Source of the DNA: Cliona cf. orientalis
Lineage: Eukaryota > Porifera > Demospongiae > Clionaida > Clionaidae
Direction of reading: 5' to 3'
Length of the DNA stretch: 64,000 nucleotides
Assembly: GCA_963930775.1 (NCBI GenBank)
Contig: OZ005698.1
Coordinates: 2,920,501-2,984,500, forward strand
Below the pieces are notes generated by a model. It was not told where the DNA came from. It did not search any database and saw only the letters and a list, made by a program, of their open reading frames with translations. Positions 59,501 to 64,000 of this stretch are shown here, piece after piece. The position numbers and the translations under genes are program-made. Numbering within the stretch: the stretch's first letter is position 1; every line of letters starts with the position of its first letter.

Positions 59501-62500
59501 AATATCTGAGGCTTGCTTTTCCTATCAGAAGAAAATCTTTCAAAATCAACACACGAAAATAGTGCAACAAATCATGGAGGCAATGTTTCGTACACAGCAA
59601 CTTCAATAATTACATGAGATATTACTTTCCTTCATATTCATATGTACATGTACATGTACATGTATGCACATTTTGTACATGGAGATGTGCTTCGAATACA
59701 AATTACCAGGCAAAGGATAATGTTGAATTCTGGGATAAAAATGAAAAAAAAGGATTAGATGGAGATGCTGGGTTTCGAACCCAGGACCTTCTGCATGCAA
59801 AGCAGACGCTACTACCACTGAGCTACATCCCCACTCCCACAACAGGCCATCTCCAAGTGGGGTAGTTGATATACTGTACATACACCAAGACAATAATATT
59901 GTCATGCGCACATGGCAACTACATGTGTATAGGCTATAACCACCGGAGACTCACACACAATGCAGAAGCATAATGTTGCACACGATAAATATAGATACAT
60001 GTAGCTAGAATGTATATATGTAGGCTCCAGTTTGAGCCCAAGGTGACGGACGTGCACTGCCTTTTTATGAGGCAACAGAACATGTACATGTACCACATAC
60101 ACATGTACATGTACATGTACAATAAATCACAAAGTTTGGCTAATAATACTAAATTCTTTGAGTAGCATGGCTTATAAGCTATGTACGAAACTCACTGTCT
60201 CAGTACACAGAAATTTAACAGTCATGAAGTATTTGTGATTTACGGTACTACATGTATTACTTAACATTCATATGTACATACATGTACTTAACACTCATAC
60301 ATATGTACATATTTAAGTACAGGAACGTACACTGTTTTCATTGGATCAGGTTTTGCTGCACTGCTGCTTGTATCTTTTCCAGTGGTTGCCTGGGTACAGC
60401 CACACTTGGGGCAGATGAGCAGAGGGAGGGAGGGGGAGGAGGTCTTAGCGGCCGAGGGAACTGACGGGGTAGACATAAAGGATGATGATGATGATGGCAA
60501 TGATGATGGAGGATATAATAGTGATGGTGGCAGATGGGGGTAGGAGCTTGGTCCTTCTACAAAAGAGATACAAGATTTAAGTATACCGTAAATCTGGAAA
60601 TTTTCGTTGTAAAAATATTTTCGTAGTCGGTGGCGGCTACGAAAATTAATCTTACGAAAATTAGTATGCATTATTAACGCTAGTACAGTAAGGGGTCGTT
60701 CCTACGAAAATATTTTTACACGAAAATTTATCATACAAAAGTTTCTGTACACGAAAATTTCCAGATCTACGGTACGTGTCATTAACAGTACATGTAACAC
60801 TTTATATGTAGAAAGTTTCGCCAATTTTGCCACCTGCTCTAATTGGAAAAAATTTATCACACTAGTCCTGTGTTCAAGATTGCATAGAGGATTTTTCCGG
60901 GAGGGGGGGGGATATCACGGATGACTTACTTTGTACGTATGTGTATGCACTGTTGCCATGTGTACACTAGTAAATAAATCACACAATAATGCTATGATAA
61001 TAAATGATATCTTCTTGCTTGTGTATGTACATGTAATCATATTATTTGTGCTGTATACATAATATTACCGTAGAATCCCGCGATTACGCCCCCCCCTCGC
61101 GCAAAAGCCCCCCCTGCATTTTTAGCTCAAGTTCCTGCATAGGTAGTTTCATCTCGTGTATAAGCCCCCCCCCTCCCTGACTGTAAAATGGAGACCATAA
61201 GTCAATAAAAACAGTAGCTACAGCTAGCAAACTAGCTATTTGTGTCATATCATGCCTTACTTTGTTGTTTTTCTCGAGTTTTGCCCACCAAACAACCAGA
61301 GAAAGTACAGGCATCGCGCGCCCACGTGGCATTCGACGGTCGGTAATGGTCGTCACACGGGAATGTAAGGATCCCGCGTATAAGCCCCCTCCCCACTTTT
61401 GCCCAATCCTAGCATGCACAAAGGGGGGGGGGGCGTAATCGCGGGATTCTACGGTATATTACATGTATATTATTATGGAATTCTGGGAGGAAAGGAAATC
61501 TCAGTGTGCCCCCCCCCTCTGTATGCAACCCTGAAATGGTGACCTTTACTGCATTGGCGAAAATTTCTCCGGGAACTTTTTCTGCAATACATGTACAAAG
61601 GTAGCTGAGCTTGGCAAAATTTTTATCCAGCAAAAATTTTCATGTACCGTAGATCGGGATATTTTCGCTAGTAAAATATTCGCTTATAAAATCTTTGCGT
61701 AGTCTAATTTTCGTCGCATACATCATTGTATTAACTAGCGCACACAAAATATTTAGTTTTCGTCGGGAAAGATTGTCAATGAAACATTTTTATCAACAAA
61801 AATTTCCTGATCTATGGTATACAGTATTTGCTAAAATCTGTGGAGTAGACACTGGGTTCCGTACATGTATGTCGCATACATGTACATGTGTATATCCAAT
61901 CCCTATGCTATCATAATGGTTCTCACTTTGTGTTTCATTTCTGTTCTCAATTCTCCATGTTGGATGTCCGTGTTGGTCAGGAAGGAGGGAGGAGTCAGCC
62001 ACACCATCACTACCCTCATCCACATACTGGACTCCCTTTACTCGCCCCTTACGCTTCTTCTGGGTCTGCAGATATACATACATTCATTAATAATGCTATA
62101 ATTTTTTATATGCCTGTGCATTACATGTATGTACAACACATCAAACATAAATATATGTACAATGTGCATAGACACGCGTATGTACAAATAGCTCACAGGT
62201 CCATCCTTAGTGGTAGCTGCTGGAGTACGAAATCTCTTCTTTGTCTGTTTGAAGTCATCATCCAGTGAGTCATCGAGGACAATCACCTCCTCCTCCTTCC
62301 CACTCTTCCCTTCACCATCATCACCTTCACCCCTCACAGCAGCACTCTCAGCTCCTTCATTCTTGACTCCTCCATCCTCAGCTTCCTCCTCCTTGATTTC
62401 CATTTTCTCAATTTCTTGATTTTTTGCTTCATCGATTTCTCTTTCCGGCTTGTTTGGCTCAGTGTTTGGGACTTTGTTTCTATCATCCTTATGGCTTGCT

Positions 62501-63710
62501 TCATCAGGTTGGCCACTACTACAAGAGTTAGAGCAGCGGCTTACAACGCTGTTAGGCTCCTTGGACGATAAAACTATTTGAGCTGTTGAAGAGGAGCTAG
62601 ATGTAGTTGACACAACAAGAGAGCCCATAGCTACAGTATTTACACTACACTGAGTGTTTAGATTAGAATTGGTCACTGGCGGTACCGTTGTGGGCAGTAT
62701 CATTGATGGCAATAGAGTGACAAGAGATTTTCCGGACGATACCGCAGCTCCACCACTAGAATGGGCACCACTGGTTAAGGTCGAAGGTTGGATGGGAGTG
62801 GAGACAGACAGCTGGAGGAGAGGAGTGGGTGTGGCCAGGTGGGTGGAGCCTGGGAGACTGAGAAGAGAAGCTTTATTGCCGGGAGCAATCTGGTTGCTAA
62901 GAGGAGCTACAGGTAGTTGGGTGGAGCTAGAAAAATTGAATGAGAGCAGAGGAATAGGAATATTGAGAAGAGGGGTGGAGCCAGGAATACTCAGAAGAGG
63001 AACTGACTTAGTGGGTGTGGCTGAATGGGTGGAGCTTAGGAGAGGAATGGGCGGGACCAGGTTGGTTGGTCCAGGGATACTGAGCAGAGGGGTAGGTCTA
63101 CCAGCATTCACGTTGGGAGCTGGAGTGGGTGTGGCAGCGTGAAGGGTTTGGTTGGAGGACGATTGCTGCTGCTCCTTCAAAGCATGACACTCACACACAC
63201 AGGACTTGCTGGCATCATTCTGATGACCTAAGGTATAATAATATATGACAGTAAGGAGAACATTAATATGTCCATGGTGGCCCATGATTGCAGTGCATCC
63301 ATGTACATTTACATGTACATAAATGCCGATTCAAAATGTGTTCTATTCTGCATGTGCATACCTTCAAGCTTTGCCTTCATTAAGTCAGTCTCTATATGAG
63401 CTGTGATACAAACATATTATAAGAAATTGACTCGTATAATAAATTCATAGAGTAGTATTAGATGTATGCACTACCTTACAGTACGTAGTCATCAAGATGA
63501 CACTTGTAGAAAGTATATAAAATCCATGCTAGTACAGCCAATACCTTAACATTATAATCTCTACAAGTTCACGATTATCCATAAGTAAAGGGGCTTACTC
63601 TTCTTATGGTGCAGCCACGCCAGGGATGAACAGAGCAGGGCCAGACTCTTCCCGCTACCAGTAGGGCTCTCTAGCAGGGCATTCTCACCTTTGTTCAGGG
63701 CAGTGATGAT
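34312..63710 (-). CDS. BRIP1: FANCJ/BRIP1 DNA helicase, 28 exons, 5' end missing
   Basis: XPD-family iron-sulfur 5'-3' DNA helicase; known FANCJ acts in crosslink repair and G-quadruplex unwinding in the nucleus. Exons (3' to 5' on plus): 34312-35680, 36069-36228, 36341-36405, 36475-36602, 36750-36785, 36846-36952, 51036-51113, 51196-51268, 51940-52011, 52780-52830, 53089-53157, 53452-53589, 53928-53983, 54089-54125, 54646-54805, 55392-55453, 55581-55733, 55872-55927, 56365-56500, 56932-57027, 58272-58397, 58703-58805, 59426-59521, 60331-60556, 61927-62065, 62197-63227, 63362-63400, 63599-63710. All junction phases agree, giving 1,657 codons and one stop. Diagnostic motifs: Walker [46 protein letters not shown] and ALGRCIRHK. 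The protein is longer than human BRIP1 because of a bigger N-terminal insert and tail. Exons before Walker A lie outside the window. Confidence 0.95.
36069..36952 (-). CDS. BRIP1: FANCJ exons with motifs V and VI
   Basis: Five exons downstream of the 14.1-kb intron. They encode [19 protein letters not shown] (motif V), [32 protein letters not shown] (motif VI, arginine finger), [13 protein letters not shown] and [14 protein letters not shown]. The first acceptor is ambiguous: 36952 (TAG|ACAATG) or 36940 (GAG|GTCATT) both keep frame. Confidence 0.92.
37735..37743 (+). promoter_or_regulatory. Possible TATA-like element of peptide gene 1
   Basis: CCATAAAAG about 100 nt upstream of the ATG at 37844, matching the spacing of clearer TATA boxes in the two sister genes. 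Confidence 0.4.
37844..38335 (+). CDS. Secreted acidic/amphipathic peptide precursor 1
   Basis: 163-aa intronless gene. The upstream in-frame codons from 37709 are ignored because the ATG at 37844 starts a textbook signal peptide ([19 protein letters not shown]). It continues with a Trp/Tyr-rich stretch ([15 protein letters not shown]), a basic patch LLSRGGRKQ, an acidic segment ([15 protein letters not shown]), then [20 protein letters not shown] ending DRYC at residue 149, plus a short acidic tail. The block [19 protein letters not shown] through DRYC aligns with residues about 61-104 of the gene at 47036-47614. This member is the least cationic. Family not recognised; a secreted host-defence or structural precursor is inferred. 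Nested antisense in a FANCJ intron. Confidence 0.8.
   Translation: MKILVGCLLLCFLGVTIASPAPSWPDYSQWYNTYSRALNGGQERDEKITRAQSSLGRLVKDYLLSRGGRKQTSRDEVTALMENLLNAQHAEEDNDDSEAAMQSFFKVMAKIEEEKAKEMDSKSARAQFLRGLGSTLFNAGRDYLVDRYCPNADDSTESPIKSP
38336..39040. other. Spacer between peptide gene 1 and its fragment
   Basis: AT-rich, no coding sequence supported. An AATAAA lies at the end of the gene 1 coding region itself (about 38320). Confidence 0.45.
39041..39114 (+). pseudogene. Decayed fragment of peptide gene 1
   Basis: About 74 bp matching 38090-38170 (CTCCTGAATGCTCAA, GAGTTTCTTCAAAGTGATGG). Translates to [20 protein letters not shown] and KVMANT-stop. No signal peptide or C-terminal module nearby. 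A duplicated, eroded paralogue. Confidence 0.7.
39646..41930 (+). pseudogene. Decayed transposon ORF remnants
   Basis: Fragments in several frames. 39646-40002 encodes a 118-residue Glu/Lys/Gln-rich coiled coil. At about 41390-41450 [19 protein letters not shown] resembles a motif common in uncharacterised invertebrate transposon proteins. At about 41790-41910 a Cys-rich stretch [16 protein letters not shown] resembles the tail of the same proteins. Numerous stops intervene. Family left unassigned; I recall such ORFs as multi-copy in invertebrate genomes but cannot check. Confidence 0.4.
41931..43190. other. Spacer upstream of peptide gene 2
   Basis: No coding sequence supported. C-rich patch at about 42015-42042. 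Otherwise AT-rich. Confidence 0.45.
43190..43209 (+). promoter_or_regulatory. CCAAT and TATA elements of peptide gene 2
   Basis: TCCAATTGG followed at 43202-43209 by TATATAAG, 76 nt before the ATG at 43285. A transcription start near 43232 would give a 5' leader of about 50 nt. Confidence 0.65.
43285..44115 (+). CDS. Secreted precursor 2 with two Arg-rich amphipathic modules
   Basis: 276-aa intronless gene. Signal peptide at residues 1-22 ([20 protein letters not shown]). Three imperfect acidic repeats follow: [31 protein letters not shown] and [15 protein letters not shown]. Then an Asp-rich run and an [17 protein letters not shown] helix. Module 1 starts at [10 protein letters not shown] and ends RRRFC at residue 186. 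A second acidic spacer ([16 protein letters not shown]) leads to module 2, whose final 37 residues hold 22 Arg/Lys and end RRTIRRRFC at the C terminus. Acidic propiece plus cationic amphipathic helix is the classic layout of antimicrobial peptide precursors; one terminal Cys per module suggests disulfide dimers (inference). Not recognised as a named family. Confidence 0.85.
   Translation: MKKLLSYLLLAAFTFTACSALSAASDKANQLDNKDITALLKNLATSSQDETDEDGINALMKELAASQDAPDEDDINTLLKQLATSQDDTTDDNSNDDDGDDSDLIELQGVFDVMDRVKQEQATAMQDEDDDDDDGNDENAENQWFSTLIRGVGGRLLRKYGRRYLGKYAWRTIRRAGRNYIRRRFCNEKEVMLQELNDEAGDDDDTDDSTFAELQSLFGSLKELEAVTTQNEGTAGAEGFFSRLRRRLRRRLRKARKRIGRRIRRRIRRTIRRRFC
44116..44743. other. Spacer after peptide gene 2
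   Basis: AT-rich, no coding sequence supported. Ends at the start of a repeat block (44744). Confidence 0.45.
44772..44962. mobile_element. MITE with TACCGTAAATTGCGAA ends
   Basis: Inverted ends TACCGTAAATTGCG and CGCGATTTACAGTA. Same family as 60584-60774 and 61645-61819, sharing GGGTCGTTC and ATATTTTNAC-type internal blocks. Confidence 0.78.
44980..45918. mobile_element. Nonautonomous DNA transposon copy, AGCT duplication
   Basis: Ends CAGTCTACACTAAGACC and GGTCTTAGTGTAGACTG, near-perfect inverses, flanked by AGCT (44976-44979, 45919-45922). The interior is homologous to 16411-16931. The internal ORF 45135-45383 has no recognisable domain. Confidence 0.88.
46195..46683. mobile_element. 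Diverged MITE related to 33490-34059
   Basis: Ends TACAGTATCCATCCAAAAAT and, reversed, TACCATTTCCTCCCAAAATA, each next to a G/C run. Interior without coding content. Confidence 0.6.
46953..46960 (+). promoter_or_regulatory. TATA box of peptide gene 3
   Basis: TATAAAAG, 76 nt upstream of the ATG at 47036, the same distance as in gene 2. Confidence 0.65.
47036..47614 (+). CDS. Secreted precursor 3 with a Lys-rich terminal module
   Basis: 192-aa intronless gene. Signal peptide [18 protein letters not shown], similar to gene 1. An acidic run ([11 protein letters not shown]) precedes [20 protein letters not shown]. The first module [20 protein letters not shown] ends NKYC at residue 104 and parallels [20 protein letters not shown] of gene 1. 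A second acidic spacer ([20 protein letters not shown]) leads to [20 protein letters not shown], ending ARKVLC at the C terminus; the last 27 residues hold 13 Lys/Arg. The two-module architecture equals gene 2, with Lys in place of Arg. Secreted host-defence peptide precursor inferred. A possible ATTAAA polyadenylation variant lies near 47745. Confidence 0.85.
   Translation: MKIIVACFLLCAIALTYAKYPLPLNYRELFEEIVDNVKHTSAEVESDDDDISDLLGIFNVLEQIEMEKAKQMGYDDNNANAQFWGALGTTLWNTGKVYLKNKYCSQEAEVRAMIEELVDETESNEAVEEDNNDNFTELKDLVNSLNLMNKIRPLIIDGDVANAEGWFKKLRKSVKKNLKKKAIKKVARKVLC
47615..48247. other. Spacer after peptide gene 3
   Basis: AT-rich with short CATGTA repeats. No coding sequence supported. Confidence 0.45.
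48248..48388. mobile_element. 141-bp foldback MITE
   Basis: Inverted arms of about 48 bp (GTTAGACTTTCACACTGTTT on the left and its inverse ending GTCTAAC). Nearly the whole element can fold into one hairpin. Confidence 0.78.
48389..50540. other. Intron sequence without recognised genes
   Basis: Only short ORFs. A 17-bp direct duplication (ACAAACTAGATAGCAAT) occurs at about 49005-49041. AT-rich otherwise. Confidence 0.45.
50541..50572. repeat. 32-nt poly(G) run
   Basis: Uninterrupted G on the plus strand (C on the FANCJ coding strand), inside the large FANCJ intron. Capable of G-quadruplex formation. Confidence 0.95.
50770..50935. repeat. Dispersed repeat shared with 12.36-12.53 kb
   Basis: Shares TTATGATGTAA, AATTCAGGGCCT, GGAGCCTTTCTGA, TGTAGAGTATC and TGTATCCAGT in the same order as the copy at 12360-12530. 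Ends not defined. Confidence 0.6.
52225..52689. mobile_element. TTAA-type MITE, copy 2
   Basis: Ends AGGCACTGTATCAGGATATA and GCTGATACAGTGCCT; right flank TTAA (52690-52693), left flank TTCA (one mismatch). Homologous to 31020-31285 with about 200 bp extra. In a FANCJ intron. Confidence 0.78.
52780..54125 (-). CDS. BRIP1: FANCJ exons around motif III/IV
   Basis: Five exons (54089-54125, 53928-53983, 53452-53589, 53089-53157, 52780-52830). They encode [11 protein letters not shown], then [20 protein letters not shown], then [19 protein letters not shown] and [16 protein letters not shown]. Each aligns by eye to the corresponding human BRIP1 stretch. Confidence 0.9.
53036..53056. repeat. ACATGT simple repeat (example)
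   Basis: Tandem TACATG units. The same self-complementary motif recurs at 59642-59663 and 60100-60121 and as scattered copies throughout 51-63 kb. Confidence 0.75.
53250..53393. repeat. Dispersed repeat, TACGGTA edge
   Basis: Reverse-strand counterpart of 15077-15210. Right edge TACGGTA at 53387-53393; the left edge is not sharply defined. In a FANCJ intron. Confidence 0.6.
54849..55195. repeat. Hairpin MITE with an internal tandem duplication
   Basis: Two nearly identical segments (about 54868-55012 and 55020-55165), each with TTGCTTAGCAACCAAAG, GGGAAGGGGTTGGGTCATC and AATTGGGGTGCATTCGACC. Same family as the element split at 5471/11889. Confidence 0.75.
55981..56150. mobile_element. 170-bp MITE with TACCGTACTTAATC ends
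   Basis: Inverted ends TACCGTACTTAATC and GATTAACTACGGTA. Interior GTAAAGGTCGTCAATCGCTC shared with 58054-58201. In a FANCJ intron. Confidence 0.8.
56365..57027 (-). CDS. BRIP1: FANCJ exons with IIFCPYNYL and DEAH box
   Basis: 56932-57027 encodes [20 protein letters not shown] and [11 protein letters not shown]. 56365-56500 encodes [20 protein letters not shown]; the DEAH box is helicase motif II, coordinating Mg-ATP. Both exons end at consensus donors and splice in phase. Confidence 0.93.
57028..58053. other. FANCJ intron, AT-rich
   Basis: No coding sequence. Many ACATGT motifs and AT-rich stretches. No element with clear ends found. Confidence 0.5.
58054..58201. mobile_element. Second copy of the 170-bp MITE
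   Basis: Ends TACCATACGTAATC and GATTAACTACGGCA; interior collinear with 55981-56150. Same FANCJ gene, different intron. Confidence 0.78.
58272..59521 (-). CDS. BRIP1: FANCJ exons for helicase motif Ia and Fe-S cysteines
   Basis: Three exons (59426-59521, 58703-58805, 58272-58397). The first gives [20 protein letters not shown]. The second gives [14 protein letters not shown] and DDCKKL; the third gives VSCSWF and [11 protein letters not shown]. With ACPYF at the start of 56932-57027, the four cysteines (HTC, DDC, VSC, ACP) match the positions that ligate the 4Fe-4S cluster in FANCJ/XPD helicases, so the cluster should be intact. Confidence 0.92.
58472..58492. repeat. 21-nt poly(C) run
   Basis: Uninterrupted C on the plus strand, hence poly(G) on the FANCJ coding strand, about 75 nt upstream of a FANCJ exon start (58397). 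Confidence 0.95.
58963..59130. repeat. Hairpin MITE, third location
   Basis: CCTTAATTGGGGTGCATGAG and its inverse around GAATGCATCCCAATTAAGG, then CATCATTGGCCTACCCTATG, CAATCAGCCTATAAAAAC and CAACAAAT in the order seen at 5482-11962 and 54849-55195. Confidence 0.68.
59744..59751 (-). terminator. RNA polymerase III T-run after the tRNA
   Basis: Eight T residues on the minus strand, 8 nt past the tRNA 3' end, the usual Pol III stop. Confidence 0.75.
59760..59832 (-). tRNA. tRNA-Ala (anticodon UGC)
   Basis: 73 nt on the minus strand. Acceptor arms GGGGATG and CATCTCC pair; box A is TAGCTCAGTGGTAG and box B GGTTCGAAACC. The anticodon stem TCTGC/GCAGA closes the loop TTTGCAT with anticodon TGC. 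No intron; CCA is not encoded. Layout matches eukaryotic tRNA-Ala(UGC). Lies in a FANCJ intron on the same strand as FANCJ. Confidence 0.92.
60584..60774. mobile_element. MITE with TACCGTAAATCTGG ends
   Basis: Inverted ends TACCGTAAATCTGGAAATTT and its inverse with TACGGTA edge. Interior with CGAAAAT-rich subrepeats. Same family as 44772-44962 and 61645-61819. In a FANCJ intron. Confidence 0.85.
61066..61456. mobile_element. MITE with TACCGTAGAATCCCGC ends
   Basis: Inverted ends TACCGTAGAATCCCGCGATT and its inverse, each followed inward by ACGCCCCCCC-type runs. No coding content. In a FANCJ intron. Confidence 0.85.
61645..61819. mobile_element. MITE with TACCGTAGATCGGG ends
   Basis: Ends TACCGTAGATCGGGATATTT and its diverged inverse ending CTATGGTA. 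Third member of the 60584-60774 family. Confidence 0.75.
62197..63227 (-). CDS. BRIP1: FANCJ large insert exon, low complexity
   Basis: 1,031-nt exon. It opens with [13 protein letters not shown], corresponding to the CCCACHSK stretch of human BRIP1. Then come about 200 residues rich in Pro, Ser, Thr and Leu with an iterated LLSIPGS-type motif, and then an acidic/basic stretch ([19 protein letters not shown]-like composition). It ends [14 protein letters not shown], parallel to KKRIRPLETTQ in human. The equivalent human region is much shorter. Likely disordered; KKRFR and the next exon's KKRKGR could be nuclear localisation signals (inference). Confidence 0.85.
63599..63710 (-). CDS. BRIP1: FANCJ exon with Walker A (helicase motif I)
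   Basis: First exon visible in the window. Encodes [20 protein letters not shown] and [21 protein letters not shown] binds the ATP phosphates. Donor AAGA|GTAAGC at phase 1 joins the 39-nt exon 63362-63400 ([13 protein letters not shown]). The residues before this exon (Q motif in relatives) were not found in 63711-64000. Confidence 0.93.
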
Positions 63711-64000
63711 CTGGGTACAACCATATACATAATTGCAATGGTACAATCATGTACACAACAAATGTTATGCTTCCAGCGCTTGCACTACCTGACCCAAAAG
63801 GATAAAAAAATTAATGGAAAACTAGAGCTCATATCCCACATGCCATAGCAAAATCACCCATGGCCATGCCTCTTCTTAGAGGCCTCTTTTTCTTTGAAGT
63901 TTAGCCTCTTGCTACTTACGAACTTTAAATGATCTCTTTTGTTCCCTTCTGAGATTCGTGATATTAGTTTTGTGCTAGAAGCATGCTATAGACAAACTCA
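63711..64000. other. FANCJ 5' intron or upstream sequence
   Basis: No exon resembling the FANCJ N terminus was found on the minus strand up to the window edge, so the initiator exon(s) lie beyond 64000. Confidence 0.5.

Noticed and set aside
59614-59865. 83-aa ORF
   Set aside because: Covers the tRNA-Ala gene in antisense; the GFRTQDLL stretch is the translated complement of the T arm.
62654-63142. 162-aa plus-strand ORF rich in Gly, Val, Glu
   Set aside because: Exact antisense shadow of the FANCJ low-complexity exon, whose splice sites and phases are consistent.

Overview
This is a metazoan nuclear genome window. Genes have GT-AG introns, there is a multi-exon FANCJ/BRIP1 helicase gene and a calcium-binding EGF membrane protein, and transposons are dense. 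An early-branching invertebrate such as a sponge (less likely a cnidarian) fits best: HIRAN-like ORFs next to pogo/Tigger transposases and many MITEs are familiar from such genomes. That placement is inference; no marker gene settles it.

Layout. 1-3733 (+): 3' part of an EGF-repeat single-pass membrane protein. 5482-11962: three nested mobile elements (a hairpin MITE interrupted by a degraded Ty3/gypsy element, one LTR of which is interrupted by a DNA transposon). 12812-14808: a HIRAN-like ORF divergent from a nearly intact pogo/Tigger-like transposase. 17887-28784: an approximately 10.9-kb inverted-repeat element with arms of about 5 kb, capped by arrays of the near-palindrome GGCTTAGGATCTAAGCC. 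29724-30924 (-): an unidentified spliced gene. 31294-33419: a second, internally deleted pogo-like element. 34312-63710 (-): FANCJ/BRIP1, 28 exons reconstructed by reading splice sites, 5' end outside the window.

The most interesting part is the 14.1-kb FANCJ intron (36953-51035). On the opposite strand it holds three intronless genes (37844-38335, 43285-44115, 47036-47614) and one decayed copy. They encode a family of secreted precursors: signal peptide, acidic segments, then amphipathic segments that each end in a single cysteine. Final segments range from nearly neutral to Lys-rich to extremely Arg-rich. The design resembles host-defence peptide precursors with acidic propieces and possible disulfide dimerisation, but I recognise no named family.

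The remainder of the FANCJ introns carries MITEs (many with TACCGTA ends), long poly(G)/poly(C) runs, ACATGT-type simple repeats and one tRNA-Ala(UGC) gene. All splice sites, family calls and repeat boundaries come from reading the sequence by eye, with no database search.
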